Assembly: GCA_964435455.1 (NCBI GenBank)
Contig: CAYSYH010000020.1
Location: forward strand, 1-10,923
Length of the DNA: 10,923 nucleotides
Origin: CAYSYH01 sp964435455
Lineage (GTDB): Bacteria > Patescibacteriota > WWE3 > 2-01-FULL-39-13 > JAACPI01
Reading direction: 5' to 3'
In this document: positions 6,697 through 10,923 of the stretch, in pieces
Position numbering within the stretch: the first letter of the stretch is position 1
Layout: each line of letters starts with the position of its first letter
Program-made: the position numbers and the translations under genes
The notes under the pieces: generated by a model
Told to the model about the DNA's origin: nothing
Seen by the model: only the letters and a program-made list of their open reading frames with translations
Databases searched by the model: none

Positions 6697-8803
6697 GAAG
6701 GTTGAGAGTTGTTTTAAAAAAGAAGGTTATTTTATAGGATTGCTTGCTTTTGTAATTTTGTTAATTATTTTATCTCCCTTTAATCATAAAGAGCTTTTTT
6801 TAATATTTCGTTGGAACGTTTTTCCTGCTAGGATAGTTTTATCTTTTTTTTATTTTTTAGGTTTAACCGCATTTATTATTTTTAAAAAAGATTTATTAGA
6901 TATATTATTTTTTTTATTTTCCTTTTTATCTATATTTATATTTATAAGTACAATAAAAAGTTTTAATTATTTTGAATCTATTTTATATGGAATATTTTAT
7001 GCTACCTTCCCATTTTTATATTTAGTTATTAAAGTATTATTTATCCATTATAAAGATAAGTTTATTTTATTTTTTTTATTAGCTTATATTATTTCTGCTC
7101 TATTTTCCTCTTTAATTCAGTTTTATCAAATGTATATTTATTTTAATAAAGGCATCCTTTTTGGTGCTATATGGCCTTTAAAAGATAGGTTTCCTAGGTT
7201 TGGTTCTTTATTTTGGGATGTAAATCATTTTGCCTTATTTATGGTTATTTCCTTTTGGTTAGTTTTAATTTATACCCATATATTGTATTCAAGAGTCAAA
7301 AACAAGTACATTTTGTACTTTTCTAGCTTTATGCTTATTTTATCTTTTTTATCATCTTTATTTTTTTCATTTTCACGTAGTTCTTTTTTAGGTCTTTTTA
7401 CAGGAATAATTGTTTTTGTAATTTTAAAATATTTAGTTTTTTCTAAAAAGCTTTTAATTTATATAAAGTATGTTCCCCTGCTTAGCTTTTTATTTTTAAT
7501 TTTTATATATTATATTCCTTTTAGGTACCTTTTACCTCTTAGATTTTTATTTGTTTATAGGTCAGAATCTTTTTTTTCACATTTTAGGCTTCTATCCGTA
7601 GGTTTTTATTTATTTACAAAAAGCCCTTTACTTGGTATAGGTGTTGGTAATTTTACTAAATCTCTAACTACTTATCCCTTATTTCACGAGCTTGCTTTTT
7701 TAGATCCCTCTGTTTTACAAAAAGTTGTTCCTTTACATAGTGTTTGGATTCAATTTTTAGTAGAATCTGGGATTTTCTCTTTTGTTAGTTTTTTGTTAAT
7801 CTCTTTTTTTACTATTCATTCTTTATTTAAAACTTATAAAAAAACTCATAATTCTATTTATGCTTTATTTTTGGGTTCTTTTATTTCTTTGCTCATTTCA
7901 GGAATTTTTTACTCGTATAATTTAGAATTTTTTTGGGTTTATTTTATTTTTGTTGTTACTTTTTCTTACTATAAACTGGATTTTAAAAAATCTTTTTTTG
8001 GCAAATTCATAAGTACAGTAGCCAACAAAAAAACCTTATCTTCCGTTTTTTTAACATCTATCTTTTTATGGGGGTTATTATATTATCTAACTTTGTATCC
8101 TTCTTTACGCGAAATTCAAACTTTTAATTTTGCTAAACGCTTTATAAGTTTGCCCCCCCTTTCTATTGATAATTTTTATTTTAGTTTTTTACGAAAATTT
8201 CAATTTATGCTTGGTTATTACCCTTATGTAGGTAGGTTTGCTTCTTTTGTTTTTGCCCTTTTAGGTTTTTTAAATATATATTTAACTTTTAAGCACTTTT
8301 TTAAACAAAATTCCTATGCTTTAAGTTTCTCTTTGTTACTACTTGGACTTTTTACATTTTTTAGGTTTTTTGATATTAGTGTCTTATCTTTTTATTTCTT
8401 ACTTTTTAGTTTTGTCATTTATTTATTATCTTTTGTCTTTTCTTATCCTATATCTTTTAAATTCATTTCTCCTTTAAAAATTTTGTATATTTCTTTATTT
8501 ATAATTTTTGTGTCTTATACACCTTATTTTTTTAAACCATTTATGCCAAATATTAGTTATTTAGCTAATTTATTTTCTCAAAGGTATTCTTTAATAGATT
8601 TTAATGTCTCAAGTGATATTCCTAATTCCCGGGAATTATTAATTTTTTATACAGAACCTAAACTAAAAATATTTACAAAAAAACCTTTAAAAAGTCCCTT
8701 TGTTTACTTTACAAACAACTCAAATTTAGATATTTTTTATCATTCAAAAATTAAAAAAGGAGATATATACATGTATGTGAATTTTAGTGATCAAAAAAAG
8801 TAA
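6683..8803 (+). CDS. Wzy/WaaL-like O-antigen polymerase or ligase with long C-terminal extension
   Basis: A 706-residue polytopic protein whose middle matches the O-antigen ligase/polymerase (Wzy_C) superfamily. FWDVNHFALF (D179, N181) lies before a helix pair, FSRSS (R232) follows, then the loop motif SPLLGIGVGNF (about 316-323) and PLHSVWIQFLVESGI (H352, E361). In this superfamily the Arg in the SR element and the loop His are functionally important. The protein would polymerise or transfer undecaprenyl-linked glycans on the outer face, together with the Wzx-like flippase next door. Many members are 400-500 residues. Here residues of about 431-706 add roughly five more hydrophobic segments and a final polar stretch of about 90 residues that I do not recognise. 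The ATG at 6683 overlaps the previous gene by 14 bp with no Shine-Dalgarno, suggesting coupled translation. Polymerase versus ligase cannot be decided from sequence. Confidence 0.8.
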   Translation: MHLIKKVESCFKKEGYFIGLLAFVILLIILSPFNHKELFLIFRWNVFPARIVLSFFYFLGLTAFIIFKKDLLDILFFLFSFLSIFIFISTIKSFNYFESILYGIFYATFPFLYLVIKVLFIHYKDKFILFFLLAYIISALFSSLIQFYQMYIYFNKGILFGAIWPLKDRFPRFGSLFWDVNHFALFMVISFWLVLIYTHILYSRVKNKYILYFSSFMLILSFLSSLFFSFSRSSFLGLFTGIIVFVILKYLVFSKKLLIYIKYVPLLSFLFLIFIYYIPFRYLLPLRFLFVYRSESFFSHFRLLSVGFYLFTKSPLLGIGVGNFTKSLTTYPLFHELAFLDPSVLQKVVPLHSVWIQFLVESGIFSFVSFLLISFFTIHSLFKTYKKTHNSIYALFLGSFISLLISGIFYSYNLEFFWVYFIFVVTFSYYKLDFKKSFFGKFISTVANKKTLSSVFLTSIFLWGLLYYLTLYPSLREIQTFNFAKRFISLPPLSIDNFYFSFLRKFQFMLGYYPYVGRFASFVFALLGFLNIYLTFKHFFKQNSYALSFSLLLLGLFTFFRFFDISVLSFYFLLFSFVIYLLSFVFSYPISFKFISPLKILYISLFIIFVSYTPYFFKPFMPNISYLANLFSQRYSLIDFNVSSDIPNSRELLIFYTEPKLKIFTKKPLKSPFVYFTNNSNLDIFYHSKIKKGDIYMYVNFSDQKK
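8757..8773 (+). promoter_or_regulatory. Strong Shine-Dalgarno and ATG inside the end of the Wzy-like gene
   Basis: AAGGAG (8757-8762) is followed, after 8 bases, by ATG at 8771. That ATG is in the Wzy-like frame and would make only MYVNFSDQKK before the TAA at 8801-8803, one base before the flippase ATG at 8805. It is the only textbook ribosome site near a gene start in this window. It may load ribosomes that reinitiate on the flippase gene, or may be chance from the KKGDIYM codons. Confidence 0.35.
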
Positions 8804-8804
8804 T

Positions 8805-10118
8805 ATGTATAACTTAATGTTAAAACATTTAAAAGGATTTTATAATTATTTTTTAAACATTAATACCAAAGATAATATTGCTTTATATGGGACTTTTTTT
8901 GTTACTTTTGCATCCATAATAGGTAATTTTTTTGCATATCTTTTTCAGCTTATAATAGCAAAAGTATTATCTATATCTGAATTTGGGGATTTAACAGCAC
9001 TTTTTTCTTTAATGATTTTTATTTCAGCTCCCTTATCTATTTTTTCTGTATCTTTGGTCAAGTGGGTATCTATTATTAAAAACCAAAATTATCCTAAAAA
9101 ACTTACAGAGTTTTTTTACACTATTCTTATTTTTAGTTTTATATATTCTTTCTTTGTTTTTATTTTATTGTTTTTATTAAAAAATTTTATAATTGGTTAC
9201 CTTCAATTAAGCACCCCCAAATCTTATTTATTTTTTAATCTTTATGTTTTTATTGCTAATTTAACTTTTATTTTTTTACCTATTTTGCAATCTCTTCAAA
9301 GGTTTAAGGCTTATTCATTGTTAAATTTATTTAATATGTTTAACAGATTTTTAGTAGCTTTAGTTTCTCTTATTTTTTCCTTAAAGCTAATAAACGTACT
9401 AAAATTACTTTTTATTCAAGTTATTTTTTCAATATTTCTTGCTTTTTTAGCACTAAAAAAGAATTTAGTATATTCTTACTTTAAATTTAATATGTTACAT
9501 ATAAAAAAAGTTTTAAAGTTTGCGGCTTTTTCTTCTTTTTCTGTTTTGGGATTAACTTTATTGCTTTCTACAGATATATTACTAGTAAAACATTTTTTTG
9601 ATTCTAACATAGCTGGTATATATTCTTCAGTAACAGTATTAGGAAAAATTGTATTTTGGGTAAATGGGCCTATTATTTTAGTTGCCTTTCCATTATTTTC
9701 TGAGAAATATGCTAAAGGAATTATTCCCTTTAAACATTTGTCTTACACTTTTTTAGCTGTTTTGGGAGTATCTTTTTCAATTTTTTTAATTATGTCTCTT
9801 TTTCCTTCTTTTATTATTTCACTTTTGTTTGGTACCAAATATAGTTTAGCATCCTCATTTTTGCCGAAATATAGTTTATTTATGGTTTTGTTCTCCCTAA
9901 ATGCCTTATTTGTTCAATTTTTTATAGCTATAGAAAGATTATACTTATCCTCATTAATTTTTATCTCATTATTAATAGAATATATTTTAATTCAACTATT
10001 TTTTAATAAGAGTATATACATAGTTTTAAATGTTTTAGTATTTAATCAATTTTTTATGTTAACCATATTTATTATTTATTTGTTATATTTAAAAAAGTAT
10101 TATCTTTTAAAAAATTAA
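8805..10118 (+). CDS. Wzx-like lipid-linked oligosaccharide flippase (MOP/PST superfamily)
   Basis: A 437-residue membrane protein with about twelve hydrophobic segments, the usual size and pattern for Wzx/RfbX-type flippases that move undecaprenyl-diphosphate-linked sugars across the membrane. The first region has the family look: GNFFAYLFQLIIAKVLS, then SEFGDLTALFSL and a Pro-containing second helix. A second half beginning near FAAFSSFSVLGLTLL and STDILLVKHF mirrors this, as expected for two-bundle MOP proteins. I prefer the ATG at 8805, one base after the upstream stop, over the in-frame GTG at 8787, which would give 443 residues and overlap by 17 bp. Neither has a Shine-Dalgarno at proper spacing. 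Its position beside the Wzy-like gene supports a Wzx/Wzy-type pathway. The substrate cannot be read from sequence. Confidence 0.85.
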   Translation: MYNLMLKHLKGFYNYFLNINTKDNIALYGTFFVTFASIIGNFFAYLFQLIIAKVLSISEFGDLTALFSLMIFISAPLSIFSVSLVKWVSIIKNQNYPKKLTEFFYTILIFSFIYSFFVFILLFLLKNFIIGYLQLSTPKSYLFFNLYVFIANLTFIFLPILQSLQRFKAYSLLNLFNMFNRFLVALVSLIFSLKLINVLKLLFIQVIFSIFLAFLALKKNLVYSYFKFNMLHIKKVLKFAAFSSFSVLGLTLLLSTDILLVKHFFDSNIAGIYSSVTVLGKIVFWVNGPIILVAFPLFSEKYAKGIIPFKHLSYTFLAVLGVSFSIFLIMSLFPSFIISLLFGTKYSLASSFLPKYSLFMVLFSLNALFVQFFIAIERLYLSSLIFISLLIEYILIQLFFNKSIYIVLNVLVFNQFFMLTIFIIYLLYLKKYYLLKN

Positions 10119-10143
10119 TTTTATATTTGTATTATTTAACTAA

Positions 10144-10923
10144 ATGAATATTAAAAAGTTAAGTGTAATTGTTCCGGCGTATAAACAGGAAAAATATATT
10201 CAAAAAGATTTAAAGAGAATTTATAAAGTATTAAAGAATACTCCATATAAATTTGAAATAATTGTTGTTGTTGACGGAACTTCTTTAGACGATACTTATT
10301 CAAAAGCCAAGACATTAAAATATCCCGAGTTAAAAGTTTACGGATACCCTACTAATAAAGGAAAGGGTCAAGCCGTGCGTTTTGGTATGAAAAAGGCCAA
10401 AGGTGATATTGTAACTTTTATAGATAGTGGGGGTGATATTAATCCCCAAGGTATTATAATGCTGTTAGAACATATGAGGTGGTATAAAACAGACATAATT
10501 ATAGGTAGCAAGCTTCATTCTGCTAGCAAAGTTACAAACTATCCACTACAAAGGCGTATTTTAACTTTTGGTTATTATTTATTTGTTAAGGTTTTATTTA
10601 GATTAAACGTACGTGATACTCAAACCGGTGTTAAAGCATACAAAAAGGCTGTTTTAAATGATGTACTAAACAGGTTAGTTATTAAGCGTTTTGCATTTGA
10701 TGTGGAAATATTAGCTGTAGCCAATCGTTTAGGGTATACTATTGCTGATGCTCCTGTAAAAATAACTTTTGCCCCCTCTAATAGTTCCTTAAAAGGTTTA
10801 AAATCACTAATAAAATCTATTGCTGTTTTTTTGGTAGATACTTTAGCTATATGGTATAGAATGTATATATTAAATTATTATGATACTGGTAAAAAACGCA
10901 AAAAAACTTTTGATAAAGAATTA
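10144..10923 (+). CDS. GT2 polyprenyl-phosphate-sugar synthase (DPM1-like), 3' end outside window
   Basis: The frame is open from the ATG at 10144 to the last base (260 codons, no stop), so the gene is cut by the right edge. The GT-A fold motifs are in order: SVIVPAY (7-13), IIVVVDG with D44 and DD at 49-50, NKGKGQAVRFGMKKAKGD (71-88), and IDSGGDINP with D94 and D98 at the metal/nucleotide site. Later come GSK, VRDTQTGVKAY and FAFDVEILAVA. The last part has no strong membrane anchor. Such enzymes transfer a hexose from an NDP-sugar to a polyprenyl phosphate on the inner face. The product would be the donor for the GT-C enzymes upstream, which makes it the logical partner in this locus. It starts 25 bp after the flippase stop, without a Shine-Dalgarno. 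The commonly seen DxD is DSGGD here. Which sugar is used is unknown. Confidence 0.88.
   Translation, partial: MNIKKLSVIVPAYKQEKYIQKDLKRIYKVLKNTPYKFEIIVVVDGTSLDDTYSKAKTLKYPELKVYGYPTNKGKGQAVRFGMKKAKGDIVTFIDSGGDINPQGIIMLLEHMRWYKTDIIIGSKLHSASKVTNYPLQRRILTFGYYLFVKVLFRLNVRDTQTGVKAYKKAVLNDVLNRLVIKRFAFDVEILAVANRLGYTIADAPVKITFAPSNSSLKGLKSLIKSIAVFLVDTLAIWYRMYILNYYDTGKKRKKTFDKEL

Noticed and set aside
8787..8789. GTG at 8787 as the flippase start
   Set aside because: Possible, but ATG at 8805 is a better codon, lies one base after the upstream stop and keeps the full first helix. The six extra residues add nothing recognisable.
1..10923. Recoded TGA (glycine) as in Gracilibacteria/Absconditabacteria
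   Set aside because: All long frames are intact under the standard code with GGN glycines and contain no in-frame TGA. The absence of TGA stops in only six genes is not evidence of recoding.
1..10923. tRNA, rRNA, CRISPR array, insertion sequence or transposase
   Set aside because: No cloverleaf-like GC-rich block, regularly spaced repeats, terminal inverted repeats with a transposase, or phage-type gene was seen on either strand.

Overview
This window is about 10.9 kb of very AT-rich DNA, by eye roughly four fifths A+T. All recognisable genes lie on the plus strand and are tightly packed. It encodes a cell-surface glycan or glycoprotein assembly locus dominated by large multi-spanning membrane proteins. 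The style of the proteins suggests a Patescibacteria/CPR bacterium, perhaps Microgenomates-like. The pointers are several GT-C membrane glycosyltransferases in a row, a short polyprenyl-phosphate-sugar synthase with a DSGGD motif, small intergenic gaps, overlapping genes, and almost no Shine-Dalgarno (SD) sequences in front of starts. This assignment is inferred from protein style and recollection; there is no marker gene in the window. The standard genetic code fits: the long frames use GGN glycine, contain no in-frame TGA, and end in TAA (five times) or TAG (once).

Layout. Bases 2-1771 hold a PMT/ArnT-type (GT39/GT83-like) glycosyltransferase that is open through the left edge, so its true start is probably outside the window. 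At 1775-3337 is a second GT-C type membrane protein with ND-E-W, MTE, RQ and DRY motifs. At 3315-4601, overlapping it by 23 bp, is a third probable GT-C protein of a different subfamily (NDMSR, SSKPP and GPRR motifs). Bases 4602-5073 are the only long gap. It holds AT-rich inverted repeats, a possible decayed C-terminal glycosyltransferase fragment, and an extended -10 promoter set so close to the next ATG that the message may be leaderless. At 5074-6696 is a clear paralogue of the 1775-3337 gene. At 6683-8803 is a Wzy/WaaL-like O-antigen polymerase or ligase with an unusual C-terminal membrane extension. At 8805-10118 is a Wzx-like lipid-linked oligosaccharide flippase. From 10144 to the right edge is a cytoplasmic GT2 enzyme of the dolichyl/polyprenyl-phosphate-sugar synthase type, cut by the window end after 260 codons.

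How the parts may work together (inference): the GT2 enzyme would charge a polyprenyl-phosphate carrier with a sugar on the inner face of the membrane. The GT-C enzymes would use such lipid-P-sugars on the outer face. The Wzx-like protein would flip lipid-linked oligosaccharides, and the Wzy/WaaL-like protein would polymerise or transfer them. No RNA genes, CRISPR arrays, insertion sequences or transposases were seen.
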